Notes: generated by a model not told the origin, from the letters alone. 64,000 bases of DNA from Bifidobacterium santillanense (GCF_018555385.1 NZ_JAFEJS010000012.1:22915-86914); one strand, 5' to 3'; shown: positions 8,069 to 20,313, numbered from the stretch's first letter. Translations and numbers: made by a program.

Positions 8069-8587
8069 ATGACTTTCGCGGCAGAGGGCGGCATCTCGCT
8101 GTTCATCCCCAAGGTCTACGACATCGTGTGGTCGCTCATCATCCTGGCGATCGTCGCGCTGTTCTTCTACAAGTTCTTCATGCCGAAGTTCCAGGCCGTG
8201 TTCGACGAGCGCGCCGCCAAGATCGAAGGCGGCATCGCGAAGGCGGAGCAGGCCCAGAAGGACGCCGATGCGGCGAAGGCCAAGTACGAGGCCCAGCTGA
8301 GCACCGCCCGCGTCGAGGCGGCCAAGATCCGCGACGACGCCCGTGCGGAGGCATCGCACATCATCGCCGACGCCCGTTCCCGCGCCGAGTCCGACGCGGC
8401 GCAGATCACCGCCAACGCGCAGCGCTCCATCGAGTCGCAGCAGCAGCAGGCGCTGGTCTCCCTGAAGGGCGAGGTCGGCACGCTGGCCACCGCGCTGGCG
8501 GGCAAGATCCTCGGCGCGAAGCTCGAAAGCAAGGACGTGCAGTCGTCGATGATCGATTCGATGCTCGACGAGCTGGACAAGAAGTGA
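8069..8587 (+). CDS. atpF: ATP synthase F0 subunit b
   Basis: 172 aa. One N-terminal membrane helix (about 15-36, DIVWSLIILAIVALFFYKFF) is followed by a long Ala/Glu/Lys coiled coil that forms the peripheral stalk linking F0 to subunit delta. A strong AAAGGAG lies before the ATG. The 105-base gap from atpE is the largest between operon members and has no terminator. Confidence 0.97.
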   Translation: MTFAAEGGISLFIPKVYDIVWSLIILAIVALFFYKFFMPKFQAVFDERAAKIEGGIAKAEQAQKDADAAKAKYEAQLSTARVEAAKIRDDARAEASHIIADARSRAESDAAQITANAQRSIESQQQQALVSLKGEVGTLATALAGKILGAKLESKDVQSSMIDSMLDELDKK

Positions 8588-8627
8588 TGTTGGACATCGT
8601 CAACCGCAATCGGAAAGGGAGGTGACC

Positions 8628-9455
8628 ATGCGAGGAGAGGCATCGCGTATCGCTGACCGCGAGTCGCGTGATTCGCTGGCCCCGAAGCTGCGCGACACCG
8701 GCAAGGACGCGTGGCGGATCGGCAACGAGCTGTTCAAGATCACCGGTGTGCTGGACCGCAACATCGCGCTCGAGCGCGCGCTGACGGACCCCTCGAGGCC
8801 GGTCGCCGACAAGACCGCCGTCCTCAAGGAGCTCTTCAAGGGCGCCGAGCACCCGATGACGATGGAGATCATGCTCGATCTGGTCGCCCGTCGTTGGTCG
8901 CGCGCGAGGGACATCGCCAACGCGGTCGAGGACTTCGGCGTGGACGCCATGATGTACTACGCGGATGCCACCGGCACCACGCTGCAGGTGTCCATCGAGC
9001 TGTCCGAGCTGCACTCGGCCCTGCTGGGTCTGCCGGTCGTGCGCGCCAAGCTGTACGACGACCAGGCCTCCAGCGAGGCCCGCGTCAAGCTGTTCCGCGA
9101 GGTGTTCGAGGGCAAGAACCTCAACGTCGTCACGATGAGGCTCGCCGAGCACGCGACCTGCAACCTGCGTCGCCGTCGCTATCTGGAGACCATCCAGTGG
9201 CTCATCAACAAGTTCTCCCGCCACATGGGCGAGTCGATGGTCACCGTGACCACCGCAAGCCCGCTGACGAAGGAGCAGAGCGAGCGTCTGGAGAAGATCT
9301 ACACGGCCAAGGCCGGCCGTCCGGTGCACATCAACCCGGTGGTCGACCCGAGCGTGCTGGGCGGCATGCGCATCCAGATCGGCGACGAGGTCACGGACAA
9401 CACCGTGGTCGCGCAGCTGCAGCACCTGCACCGCACGGTGAAGGCCGGCGCCTGA
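8628..9455 (+). CDS. atpH: ATP synthase F1 subunit delta
   Basis: 275 aa, longer than the 180 aa of E. coli delta but normal for bifidobacterial and other actinobacterial forms. It joins the b stalk to the top of the alpha/beta hexamer. The C-terminal signature around GGMRIQIGDEVTDNTV is conserved. A GTG at 8622 overlaps the GGGAGG ribosome site, so the ATG at 8628 is chosen. The gap from atpF is 40 bases. Confidence 0.95.
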   Translation: MRGEASRIADRESRDSLAPKLRDTGKDAWRIGNELFKITGVLDRNIALERALTDPSRPVADKTAVLKELFKGAEHPMTMEIMLDLVARRWSRARDIANAVEDFGVDAMMYYADATGTTLQVSIELSELHSALLGLPVVRAKLYDDQASSEARVKLFREVFEGKNLNVVTMRLAEHATCNLRRRRYLETIQWLINKFSRHMGESMVTVTTASPLTKEQSERLEKIYTAKAGRPVHINPVVDPSVLGGMRIQIGDEVTDNTVVAQLQHLHRTVKAGA

Positions 9456-9560
9456 GCCGACGGCCGTGCCGTGCCGGGCCCGGACATCCGTGCCCACACC
9501 AGTCGCAAGACTGAGCAAAGCAAGACTTGGGAACCCAAGAAAAACAATGAAGGAGTGATC

Positions 9561-11189
<1,629 letters not shown>

Positions 11190-11192
11190 GCC

Positions 11193-12113
11193 ATGGGCTC
11201 GCAACTCGCATTGAAATCACGCATCCGCTCCACCGAGTCGTTGGAGAAGATCTTCAACGCCCAGGAGATGATCGCGTCTTCGCACATCGCCAAGGCACGT
11301 GACGTCGCCTTGAACGCGAAGCCGTACACCGATGCGATTTTCGATGCCGTGCAAGCGCTGGTGGCGCACACCCATATCACGCATCCGATCGCGGTGAAGG
11401 ACGAGAACAACCCGCGCGTGGCCGTTCTCGCCCTCACCTCGGATCGTGGCATGGCCGGCCCGTACACCTCTTCGATCATCCGAGAGACGGAGACGCTGCT
11501 CGCCCGTCTCGAGGGTGAAGGCAAGAAGCCGGAGCTGTTCGTGTACGGGCGTCGCGGTTCGACGTACTACAAGTACCGCAACCGTGACGTCGTGGCCACG
11601 TGGGAGGGCGACACCGACCAGCCCGGCGTGGAAATCGCCGAGACCATCTCCAACACCCTGATGGACGCCTACATGAAGCCGGCGGACCAGGGCGGAGTCT
11701 CGGAGCTCTACATCGTCTACACCGAGTTCATCAACATGGTGGTGCAGAAGGTGCGCGTGCTGCGCATGCTGCCCGTCGAGATCGTCGGGAACACGGCCTC
11801 CGTGCCGGATCCGGACCAGGAGGTCGACACGGCGAACATGTCGCCGCTGTACGCCTTCGAGCCGAGCCTCGACGAGGTGCTGGACGCGATCCTGCCGAAG
11901 TACATCCAGTCCCGCATCCACGAATGCCTGCTGACCGCCGCCGCCTCCGAGACGGCGAGCCGCCAGAACGCGATGCACACGGCCACCGACAACGCACGCA
12001 ACCTGATCGACACCCTCACGCGCAAGCTCAACGCCTCGCGCCAGGCCTCGATCACCCAGGAACTTACCGAGATCATCGGCAGTGCCGATGCTCTGAATAC
12101 AAAGGAAGAGTAG
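11193..12113 (+). CDS. atpG: ATP synthase F1 subunit gamma
   Basis: 306 aa. It forms the rotating central shaft. N- and C-terminal helices make the coiled coil (MGSQLALKSRIRSTESLEKI at the start, a long Ala-rich helix ending LTEIIGSADAL at the end) with a Rossmann-like middle. It starts three bases after the atpA stop, which implies translational coupling. Confidence 0.97.
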   Translation: MGSQLALKSRIRSTESLEKIFNAQEMIASSHIAKARDVALNAKPYTDAIFDAVQALVAHTHITHPIAVKDENNPRVAVLALTSDRGMAGPYTSSIIRETETLLARLEGEGKKPELFVYGRRGSTYYKYRNRDVVATWEGDTDQPGVEIAETISNTLMDAYMKPADQGGVSELYIVYTEFINMVVQKVRVLRMLPVEIVGNTASVPDPDQEVDTANMSPLYAFEPSLDEVLDAILPKYIQSRIHECLLTAAASETASRQNAMHTATDNARNLIDTLTRKLNASRQASITQELTEIIGSADALNTKEE

Positions 12114-13609
<1,496 letters not shown>

Positions 13610-13610
<1 letters not shown>

Positions 13611-13906
13611 TGGCTGGATCGGACAAGACCACGATGCAGGTCAACATCGTCGCGGCCGACCACCCCGTGTGGCACGGCGAGGCGAAGAGCGTGACCATCC
13701 CCGCCTACGAGGGCGGCATGGGCATCCTGCCGAACCATGAGCCGGTGCTCACGGTCATCAAGCAGGGTACGGTCACCGTGGTTGAACCCGACGACGACCG
13801 TCATATGTTCGAAGTCACCGACGGATTCATCTCCTTCGATTCGAACAAGCTCACCGTGGCCGTCGAGCGCGGCCGCGACGTGCAGTACTCCACCACGGAG
13901 CAGTGA
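13610..13906 (+). CDS. atpC: ATP synthase F1 subunit epsilon
   Basis: 98 aa. Only the N-terminal beta-sandwich (about 10-90) is present; the inhibitory C-terminal helical hairpin of longer epsilon subunits (about 135 aa) is missing, as in several actinobacteria, so epsilon-type inhibition of ATP hydrolysis may be weak. The ATG overlaps the atpD stop by one base. Last gene of the operon. Confidence 0.95.
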
Positions 13907-13930
13907 CCCTTCGCATCGCGAACGCATGAA

Positions 13931-13969
13931 GCGCCCCGGCGCCCGTTCACTCGGGTACCGGGGCGCTTT
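13931..13969 (+). terminator. Terminator of the atp operon
   Basis: GCGCCCCGG (13931-13939) pairs with CCGGGGCGC (13958-13966), followed by TTT. It lies 24 bases after the atpC stop. Confidence 0.85.
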
Positions 13970-14096
13970 CGCATGTCCGGCGCCGTGCGGGCGGGGGAGT
14001 CTGGGAGTCTCGCCGACGGTGCTGCGGATCCCAGGGGAGGGGGTCCGGCGCCTCTCCCGATTCGAGGTGCGACTTGCGGCGGGTGACGGTTCGCGA

Positions 14097-14139
14097 TGAC
14101 AATGGGGTGACAATGGGGCGACAATGGGGTGACAATGGA
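14097..14139 (+). repeat. Four tandem 11-bp repeats (TGACAATGGGG)
   Basis: The unit (T/C)GACAATGGGG occurs four times head to tail, the last copy ending GGAC. It lies about 110 bases before the zinc-ribbon gene, in the 341-base gap after atpC. An 11-bp period puts each copy on nearly the same DNA face, so it could be a protein-binding array. It could equally be slippage-prone filler. Confidence 0.7.
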
Positions 14140-14247
14140 CGCGGAATGCATATCGTCCGTCCGCGGGTCCACGCGCGTGGTGCGTGAGCCCGCGGCCGTG
14201 AGCCCATGGTCCGCGGGTCGTCAAGGTCGTCAGGCAAGGAGGACGCC

Positions 14248-15825
14248 ATGAAATACTGTTCGCAATGCGGGGTGTCGAACCCCGACGAGGCGCGGTTCTG
14301 TCGCCAGTGCGGCCACCCGTTCGCGAATCGGGGGGATGCGGCTTCCGGGGCGCCCATGGTGCCCGGGGCTGCGGCCGCGGCGTCCCAATGGACGGCACAG
14401 GGGAGCACCCCGGCTTCGGCGGCGTCCCCGGCCCCGATGCCGCCAGCCCCTTCGGCCAAGCCCGAGCTTCCCCCGCAGCAGGACATCTTCCGCGACGTCA
14501 TGACCCCGTTCATGCCCGACGTACCGCAGGAGCCGTCGCCCGCCGGGCGTGTGCCCGAGGCCGAGACGCCGTCGCCGGCCGCGCGCACGCCAGAGGGCGA
14601 GGAGCCGGCGCCGGGCGGGCAGGTGCCGGAGGCCGAGAAGACGACCGTCATGCCGCCCGTCCCGCCGGAGGAGTCGGACCACGCGCAACCGACCGAGGCG
14701 ATCGACATGCACTTCCTGACCGATCGGGTCGCCACGGGCCAGACGCGTTTGGTGCCGCCGCCGGCCGAGAAGGGCGATGGGAACGACGAGACGATGGCCA
14801 CGCAGCTGATCGCGCGTCCCGACGACGTGATCAACGCCCCGATCGACGCCCTGTCCGAGCTGTCCGAACTGATCAACGCCTCGACGCTCGAACCGGCGGC
14901 CACCGAACCGGCGGCCACCGAACCGGCGACTGTGGAACCGGCGGATGCCGAGCAGCCGCAGGAGACTGATGAATCGCCGGTTGACATGGAACCGGAACCG
15001 GCGGATGCCGAGGATTCCCATGAGCCTGCAGAACCGCAGGCGCCTCGGGACGACAGCGAGATCGCGCCGGAGCCATCCGCGCCTCCCGTTCCGCCGGCCG
15101 AGCCGTATCCGGTTCCGGCCGAGGAACCCCCGCATGAGACCGAACGGCCATCCGAGCCGCAGCCCGCCCCGACGGCCGAAGAGAGCGGTCACCGGTCCGG
15201 TTCCCACCGCTCCCGCCTCGAGACGGAGGCTCGCGCGTTCGGCGGGTGGCTGAGGACATGCCTCGTCAGGCCGTCCGCGGCGGAGTCCGCGAGACCGTGG
15301 TATGCGCCCGTCGCCATCCTGATGATCTCGCTGTTCTCCGTGCTGGCCTGCCTGCTCGTGGTGGCCCATGGCGTCACGGTCCTCGAGTCCGTCCCCGTCC
15401 TCGGTCCCGCCTCGGCCGGCGCGCTGTCGAAGATCGCCCCGGCCGTGTTCCTGGCGTCGTGGATCGTGTTCTCCCTGTTCGACTACGGGTCGATCGGCAT
15501 CGCATGGCTCATGCTGCTCATCGAGGGCGACCCCACCCCGTTCGGGACGTTCCACGACCGCGTGGTCCACGCGCTCGCACCGTGGGCGGCGATGAACCTC
15601 GCGGCGTTCCTGCTCGCGCTCGTGCGGCTCGATCCGCTCGCGATCCTGCTGTGGGCGCTCGCCACCGTCACACGCATCGTGTGGATGACCTCGTTCGTGT
15701 GGAACGGCGAGGTGCGTCGCGGCCTCGACCCGCAATGGACCAGGTTCCTGTGCGCGCTGCTGCAGGGGCTGCTCGTCGCGGTCCTGTTCGTCATCCTCGG
15801 AGCCGCCGTCCTCGCCGCGCTGTGA
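14248..15825 (+). CDS. Zinc-ribbon membrane protein with long acidic Pro-rich linker
   Basis: 525 aa. The N-terminal zinc ribbon MKYCSQCGVSNPDEARFC with RQCG (four Cys, residues 4-25) is followed by a long Pro/Ala/Glu linker (about 30-340) with EPAATEPAATEP-type repeats, then a C-terminal membrane region (about 355-525) with four to five hydrophobic helices. The linker could vary in length between strains. AAGGAGG at 14237-14243 sets the start. The function is unknown; the layout of a zinc ribbon fused to a membrane domain recurs in Gram-positive envelope proteins of the zinc_ribbon_2/Yip1 kind. Confidence 0.85.
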   Translation: MKYCSQCGVSNPDEARFCRQCGHPFANRGDAASGAPMVPGAAAAASQWTAQGSTPASAASPAPMPPAPSAKPELPPQQDIFRDVMTPFMPDVPQEPSPAGRVPEAETPSPAARTPEGEEPAPGGQVPEAEKTTVMPPVPPEESDHAQPTEAIDMHFLTDRVATGQTRLVPPPAEKGDGNDETMATQLIARPDDVINAPIDALSELSELINASTLEPAATEPAATEPATVEPADAEQPQETDESPVDMEPEPADAEDSHEPAEPQAPRDDSEIAPEPSAPPVPPAEPYPVPAEEPPHETERPSEPQPAPTAEESGHRSGSHRSRLETEARAFGGWLRTCLVRPSAAESARPWYAPVAILMISLFSVLACLLVVAHGVTVLESVPVLGPASAGALSKIAPAVFLASWIVFSLFDYGSIGIAWLMLLIEGDPTPFGTFHDRVVHALAPWAAMNLAAFLLALVRLDPLAILLWALATVTRIVWMTSFVWNGEVRRGLDPQWTRFLCALLQGLLVAVLFVILGAAVLAAL

Positions 15826-15910
15826 GGTTCCGCGGCGAGCCGTCCGATGCCGCGGCGCCCGTCGGCCCGCATCCGCATGCGCGGGATGCGGGCCGCGCGG
15901 GCCCATACGC

Positions 15911-15916
15911 TACAGT
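15911..15916 (+). promoter_or_regulatory. -10 box (TACAGT) of nucS, leaderless-type spacing
   Basis: TACAGT lies eight bases before the nucS ATG at 15925 and there is no Shine-Dalgarno. Confidence 0.5.
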
Positions 15917-15924
15917 GGTGGGCT

Positions 15925-16635
15925 ATGCGAATCCTTGTTGCCGATTGCTCCGCCGTGTACTCCGGTCGACTCAACGCCTCCCTGCCGCCCGCCAGGCGCG
16001 TGCTGCTCATCAAGGCGGACAACAGCCTGCTGATCTTCTCCGAACTGGGCTCCTACAAGCCGCTCAACTGGATGGCCGCCCCCTGCACGATCAAAGAGAT
16101 CGACCCCGAGTCGCGCGCGAACGCTGACGACGGCGACGAATCCCCGATCGAGAAGGTCCTGCGCGTGAGCGCGGCCAAGAGCTCCGACGTGCTCGAGGTG
16201 ACGCTGCACCACGTCTACTCCGACCAGTCTTACGACCTCGGTCAGGACCCGGGCCTCGTCAAGGACGGCGTCGAGGACCATCTCCAGCGCTATCTCGCCG
16301 AGCAGATCGAACGCATCGGCGAGGGCGCCAAGCTCGTGCGCCGCGAATACCCGACCGCCATCGGCCCGGTCGACATCATGGCCGTCAACGCTGACGGCGA
16401 GCACGTGGCCATCGAGATCAAGCGCCACGGCGGCATCGACGGCGTCGAACAGCTCACGCGCTACTGCGAGCTGCTCAACCGCGACCCGCTGCTCGCCCCG
16501 GTCCACGGCATCTTCGCCGCGCAGACCATCACCCCGCAGGCGCGGGTCCTGGCCGAGGACCGCGGCTTCCGCTGCCTCATCCTCGACTACGAGGAGATGA
16601 AGGGCACGGAGGACGACTCCCTGCGGCTGTTCTGA
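15925..16635 (+). CDS. nucS: Mismatch endonuclease NucS/EndoMS
   Basis: 236 aa. The family cuts both strands at mismatches and replaces MutS/MutL repair in actinobacteria and archaea. An N-terminal DNA-binding domain (1-110) with MRILVADCSAVYSGRL is followed by a C-terminal nuclease domain with the PD-(D/E)XK-like core PVDIMAV (Asp) and HVAIEIKRHGGIDG (E-x-K). The length is normal. An upstream in-frame ATG at 15847 adds an unrelated Arg-rich stretch and was rejected in favour of the leaderless start. No mutS or mutL is visible in the window. Confidence 0.95.
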   Translation: MRILVADCSAVYSGRLNASLPPARRVLLIKADNSLLIFSELGSYKPLNWMAAPCTIKEIDPESRANADDGDESPIEKVLRVSAAKSSDVLEVTLHHVYSDQSYDLGQDPGLVKDGVEDHLQRYLAEQIERIGEGAKLVRREYPTAIGPVDIMAVNADGEHVAIEIKRHGGIDGVEQLTRYCELLNRDPLLAPVHGIFAAQTITPQARVLAEDRGFRCLILDYEEMKGTEDDSLRLF

Positions 16636-16682
16636 GCCGATGATGGGCCGTCAGCGGGCGCCGAGGATGCCCGCCGATACGA

Positions 16683-16726
16683 AAATGGGTGGAGTGACGG
16701 GTCTCGATCCGTCACTCCACCCATTT
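16683..16726. terminator. 18-bp perfect hairpin after nucS
   Basis: Bases 16683-16700 pair perfectly with 16709-16726 around an eight-base loop, ending in TTT on the plus strand and carrying AAA at the start (TTT on the minus strand). It probably terminates nucS and the convergent FKBP gene. Its right arm merges with the next inverted repeat. Confidence 0.75.
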
Positions 16727-16857
16727 CCTAGGCAGGTTTTGCGTTTCCTAGGCAGGCGGGTGGGCGTTGCGAGCCCGATCCTCCCATGATTCCAAGGCAT
16801 TCGGATATGGGCATTCGCATATACCTGCCTAGGAAACGCAAAACCTGCCTAGGAAAT
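16723..16857. repeat. Perfect 34-bp inverted repeat, each arm holding two TTTCCTAGGCAGG boxes
   Basis: Arm 16723-16756 is the exact reverse complement of 16824-16857; the 67-base loop has its own ATATG/CATAT hairpin. Within each arm the 13-mer TTTCCTAGGCAGG occurs twice, 20 bases apart, with TTTTGCG between. CCTAGG is itself a palindrome, so a protein dimer could bind each of the four boxes. There is no transposase or reading frame inside. It lies between the converging nucS and FKBP genes. Confidence 0.9.
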
Positions 16858-16906
16858 ACAGCCGGTGCGCTCTGACGTCGCGCGCGGCGCATACGGCACG
16901 GCCGGA

Positions 16907-17911
16907 TCAGTACGCGGCGAGGATGTCGACCACGAACACCAGCGTCGAGTTCGCCGGGATCGAGCCGGACTTCTTGTCGCCGTAGCCCTTGTCCGGCGGG
17001 ATGATCAGGAGCACCTGCGAGCCGACCGTCTGGCCCTTGAGACCCTCCTTCCAGCCGGTGATGATCTGGCCGGAGTCGGACAGATCCGCGTCGAACGTGG
17101 TGTTCTTGTCCCACGAGGAGTCGAACTGCGTGCCGTCGGTGAGCCAGCCGGTGTACTTCACCACGGCGGTGTTCGAGTCGGTCAGCTCCTTGCCGTCGCC
17201 CTTGATGAGCGTCTGCACGACCATCTTGTCCACCGAGCCCTGGCCGTTCATGTCGATCGACGGCTTGCCGTTCTTGGCGCGCGTCACCTTCGGCAGGTTC
17301 GACGGGATGTCCGCGACCGGCGTGCCCTCGGCCTTCGTCAGATCCTTCGACTTGGAGATCAGCGTGTACGCGATGATGTACGACGTGCCGGAGCTGTTGG
17401 AGTCGTTGATGCCGAACGCGATCGTCGAGTTGAGCTTGAGGCCCACGATCTTCGTGTACGGCGGGACCTGCGCGAGGTTGGCGTCGGTCAGCGAGATCGA
17501 GCAGTCGGGGGTGTTCTTCTCCCACGAGCTCATCAGCTCCGAACCGTCCTTGACGTTGATCGCGATGCCCTGGGCGCACACGCGGTCGCCCTTCTCGATC
17601 GTCGCGCCGTCGCCCTCCTGCAGGACGGCGTACGTGTTGTTCTGGACGGTCATCGGCGTCTTGAACTTGATGGACGGCTTCTGACCCGGGGTGCCGGTCG
17701 CCGTGATGCCGGCGATCTGATCCATCTTCGTCGACGAATCGGACGACGACGAGCTGGACGAATCGGACTTCGAGGAGGACGAGGACGACTTCTTGGAGGA
17801 CGTGTCGGAAGAGGAGGAACCACCGCAGGCGGCCAGCGTCGCGCACATGGCCAGCGAGCAGACGGCCGCCAATGCGGAACGGAACAGGGTGTGAATCTTG
17901 GGCTTACGCAT
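16907..17911 (-). CDS. FKBP-type peptidyl-prolyl isomerase lipoprotein
   Basis: 334 aa. A lipoprotein signal with lipobox LAAC (Cys29) is followed by a Ser/Lys-rich tether (about 30-62). A degenerate middle domain (about 85-200) precedes the C-terminal FKBP domain (about 225-334) with VVKYTGWLTDGTQFDSSWD, GWKEGLKGQTVGSQVLLIIPPDKGYG and LVFVVDIL, the classic FKBP core. It is predicted to assist folding of exported proteins outside the membrane. Single gene converging on nucS; start ATG at 17911. Confidence 0.93.
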   Translation of the reverse strand: MRKPKIHTLFRSALAAVCSLAMCATLAACGGSSSSDTSSKKSSSSSSKSDSSSSSSSDSSTKMDQIAGITATGTPGQKPSIKFKTPMTVQNNTYAVLQEGDGATIEKGDRVCAQGIAINVKDGSELMSSWEKNTPDCSISLTDANLAQVPPYTKIVGLKLNSTIAFGINDSNSSGTSYIIAYTLISKSKDLTKAEGTPVADIPSNLPKVTRAKNGKPSIDMNGQGSVDKMVVQTLIKGDGKELTDSNTAVVKYTGWLTDGTQFDSSWDKNTTFDADLSDSGQIITGWKEGLKGQTVGSQVLLIIPPDKGYGDKKSGSIPANSTLVFVVDILAAY

Positions 17912-18011
17912 GCGTATCACCCTAGCCGCAAACCGCGATTTTCCGCCCGGAGCGGGACGATCGGGCGCGGGCGGTCGGCGATGGGCCTTCCCCACGCTCG
18001 GCAAGGGACTG

Positions 18012-18017
18012 TAGAAT
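18012..18017 (+). promoter_or_regulatory. -10 box (TAGAAT) of the 18027 operon
   Basis: TAGAAT ends nine bases before the ATG at 18027 and there is no ribosome site, which suggests a leaderless transcript. Confidence 0.45.
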
Positions 18018-18026
18018 GGCCATATT

Positions 18027-19154
18027 ATGAGACTTACCAAACGCAACAAGGAACCCGAAAGCGCGGAGGACTCCGCGCGCAAGGCGAAGCGCCACGCCAC
18101 GATCATGCGCGGCGTGGTCACGCCGATTTTCGGTCTGATGGCCGTCGCGGCGGTCGCGTTGGGACTGCTCAACGCCACGATCTGGCAGCCCAGCCGCACG
18201 ATCACCGCCGACGCGAAGGTGACGGGCTCGCGCTACATCGTCACCGACCCGGACGTGCTGGGACTGGTCGACGATCAGGTGACGGTCGCGGCCGACGGCG
18301 GATCCGGCACCGTGTGCGTCGCGATCGCCTCGTCCAAGGACGCGACCGGCTGGCTCGCCGGCAGCTCCTACGTCCGACTGACCGGCCTGTCGGACTGGAC
18401 CACGCTCTCGACCGAGAAGGCGTCGGCCGGCTCCGCGTCCGCCTCCGATGAGGGCGACGCCTCCGATGCGGTCGCGTTCGCCGACTCCGACATGTGGCGC
18501 TCCGTGAAGTGCGGTGATGGCACGACCACGATCAGGACCAAGTCCACGGCCATCACCGACGTCGCGCTGGTCGATCTGGGCGAGGGCAACACGTCCGCCG
18601 ACGTCTCGTTCACGTGGACGCGCAGGACCTTGCCCGACTACGCCACCCCGATGTACTTCCTCGGCGGCCTGCTCGCGGTCCTCGCGGTCCTGACCGCCAC
18701 GGTCTTCGCGATGCCGCCGCACAAGCGCCGCAAGCGCATGGTCGAGAGCGCGCCCAGGCCCAGCGAGGAGGAGGTCTCCATCGCCGAGGCGTTCACCGGC
18801 AGCCTCAACGCCATCAAGCCGAGCTTCGCGCCGAAGGACGGGCGTCCGCGCCGCCGTCACGCGGTCGGTTCGGATACGTCCTCGATCCCGGTGGTCCGCG
18901 TCGACGAGCCGGTCGTCGTCGATCCGTCGTCGCGCAACCTCGTCGCCGACGCCGCGCAGCAGCAGGGCGATGTCGGCACGCAGCCGCCGGCGGTCGATCA
19001 GGTCGTCGACGACAGCGCCACCTCCGTCATCTCGCAGGACGAGCTGCAGGCGTACTTCGCGCGACTGGCGCGCGAGGCCAGCGAGGACGCCGCGCAGTCG
19101 AACGGCGCGAACGGCGCACAGGACGAACACGACGAACAGGAGGGAGGCCGCTGA
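18027..19154 (+). CDS. Two-pass membrane protein of unknown function
   Basis: 375 aa. Basic cytoplasmic N-terminus, TM1 at about 30-52 (VTPIFGLMAVAAVALGLLN), an extracytoplasmic domain of about 155 residues with a Ser/Ala/Asp-rich low-complexity insert near 130-150, TM2 at about 208-230 (YFLGGLLAVLAVLTATVF), then a soluble acidic cytoplasmic tail. The next gene overlaps its stop by one base and encodes a lipoprotein, so the two probably make one cell-envelope unit. No family is recognised. Confidence 0.85.
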   Translation: MRLTKRNKEPESAEDSARKAKRHATIMRGVVTPIFGLMAVAAVALGLLNATIWQPSRTITADAKVTGSRYIVTDPDVLGLVDDQVTVAADGGSGTVCVAIASSKDATGWLAGSSYVRLTGLSDWTTLSTEKASAGSASASDEGDASDAVAFADSDMWRSVKCGDGTTTIRTKSTAITDVALVDLGEGNTSADVSFTWTRRTLPDYATPMYFLGGLLAVLAVLTATVFAMPPHKRRKRMVESAPRPSEEEVSIAEAFTGSLNAIKPSFAPKDGRPRRRHAVGSDTSSIPVVRVDEPVVVDPSSRNLVADAAQQQGDVGTQPPAVDQVVDDSATSVISQDELQAYFARLAREASEDAAQSNGANGAQDEHDEQEGGR

Positions 19155-20203
19155 TGACGGACATGACGACCATGAACGCACGATCCACCCGATTCGGCCG
19201 CCTGGGCCGCGTCGCCACGAAGGCCGTCGCCCTCGTGCTCTCCGCCGGCATGCTGGTCTCCCTCGCCGCGTGCGAGGGCCAGGTGCCGAAGGTCGCCTCG
19301 GCCGACTCCTCCACGCACGCCCCGGACCTGACCGTCAAGCAGGAGGAGAAGATCCGCTCGAGCATCCTCGACACGATCGACGCCGCCGATCAGGCCAAGA
19401 GCGCCGACGGGCTGTCCGCCAGACTGACCGGCCCCGAACTGGAGATCCGCACCAGCCAGCTCGCCGTCGCCAGCGTCACCGGTTCGCTCGACAAGCTCGC
19501 CACCATCCCGCGCGGCATGACCCAGACGGTCATCCCGACCGACGACGGGTGGCCGCGCACCGTGTACACGATCACCACCACCACCGAGGACCAGCAGTCC
19601 AAGCGACTGCTCGTCCTCACGCAGAACTCCCCGCGCGAGAACTACAAGCTGTGGGGCCTGGCGCGACTGTTCCAGGGCGCCGAACTGCCGAAGTTCGAGG
19701 TGCCGCGCCTCGGCACCGAGATGGGCACCGTGAACGACTCCAAGCTCGTCGCCACCCCGGCCAAGGCCGTGGAGATGTACGCCGACCTGCTCAACAAGGA
19801 CGCCTCGAGCGAGTACAACGGCAAGTTCGAGGACGACCTGCTGCGCCAGGAGCTGCGCACCCTCGACCAGACCGTGCAGCAGGGCATGGAAGCCAACAAG
19901 GGCACGCAGGAGCAGACCTTCACCGTGCCCAAGGACCAGATCAAGGTGATGCGCTCCACCGACGGCGGCGACCTCGTCGTCGCGCGCATCGACTCGGTGT
20001 GGACGCGTCAGGCCGGCGAGGGGCGCGAGTCGCTGCCCGCCAACAACAACGAGAAGGCGCTGTTCGGCGACGGCAAGGCCACCAGCACGATGAAGGTCAC
20101 GTACGTGAACGTCATCGCGATGTACATCCCGCCGGCCGGATCCCACGCCAAGATCACCGCCGTCGGCGCCGAACGCTACGCCGTCAAGGTCGAAGCGCTG
20201 TAG
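19154..20203 (+). CDS. Lipoprotein of unknown function
   Basis: 349 aa. A twin-basic N-region, hydrophobic stretch and lipobox SLAAC (Cys40) mark it as a lipid-anchored extracytoplasmic protein. The mature part mixes helices and strands (DLTVKQEEKIRSSILD, TVYTITTTTEDQQ) with no catalytic motif seen. The ATG overlaps the stop of the preceding membrane-protein gene (TGATG), so translation is coupled. It ends 24 bases before a long palindromic element. Confidence 0.88.
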   Translation: MTDMTTMNARSTRFGRLGRVATKAVALVLSAGMLVSLAACEGQVPKVASADSSTHAPDLTVKQEEKIRSSILDTIDAADQAKSADGLSARLTGPELEIRTSQLAVASVTGSLDKLATIPRGMTQTVIPTDDGWPRTVYTITTTTEDQQSKRLLVLTQNSPRENYKLWGLARLFQGAELPKFEVPRLGTEMGTVNDSKLVATPAKAVEMYADLLNKDASSEYNGKFEDDLLRQELRTLDQTVQQGMEANKGTQEQTFTVPKDQIKVMRSTDGGDLVVARIDSVWTRQAGEGRESLPANNNEKALFGDGKATSTMKVTYVNVIAMYIPPAGSHAKITAVGAERYAVKVEAL

Positions 20204-20226
20204 TCTGCCTTCATTCGCGCGTGACC

Positions 20227-20313
20227 GGAACGGGTCGTGCCGCGCGTCGTCGGACACACTCAAGGCCGTTCGGCCAAGCCTACGGTCCGACAACGCGCGG
20301 CACGACCCGTTCC
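20227..20313 (-). repeat. Palindromic element 1 of a conserved-loop, variable-stem family
   Basis: Stem 20227-20255 pairs with 20285-20313 over 29 bp with one mismatch; loop 20256-20284 is 29 nt. Read on the minus strand the loop starts CGTAGGCTTGGCCGA and matches the loops of the elements at 26312 and 51121, whereas the stems share no sequence apart from the GAC/GTC next to the loop. It could also terminate the lipoprotein gene, but no T-run follows. Confidence 0.85.

Noticed and set aside
16723..16857. Insertion sequence
   Set aside because: Terminal inverted repeats are present but there is no transposase or target duplication in the 67-base interior.
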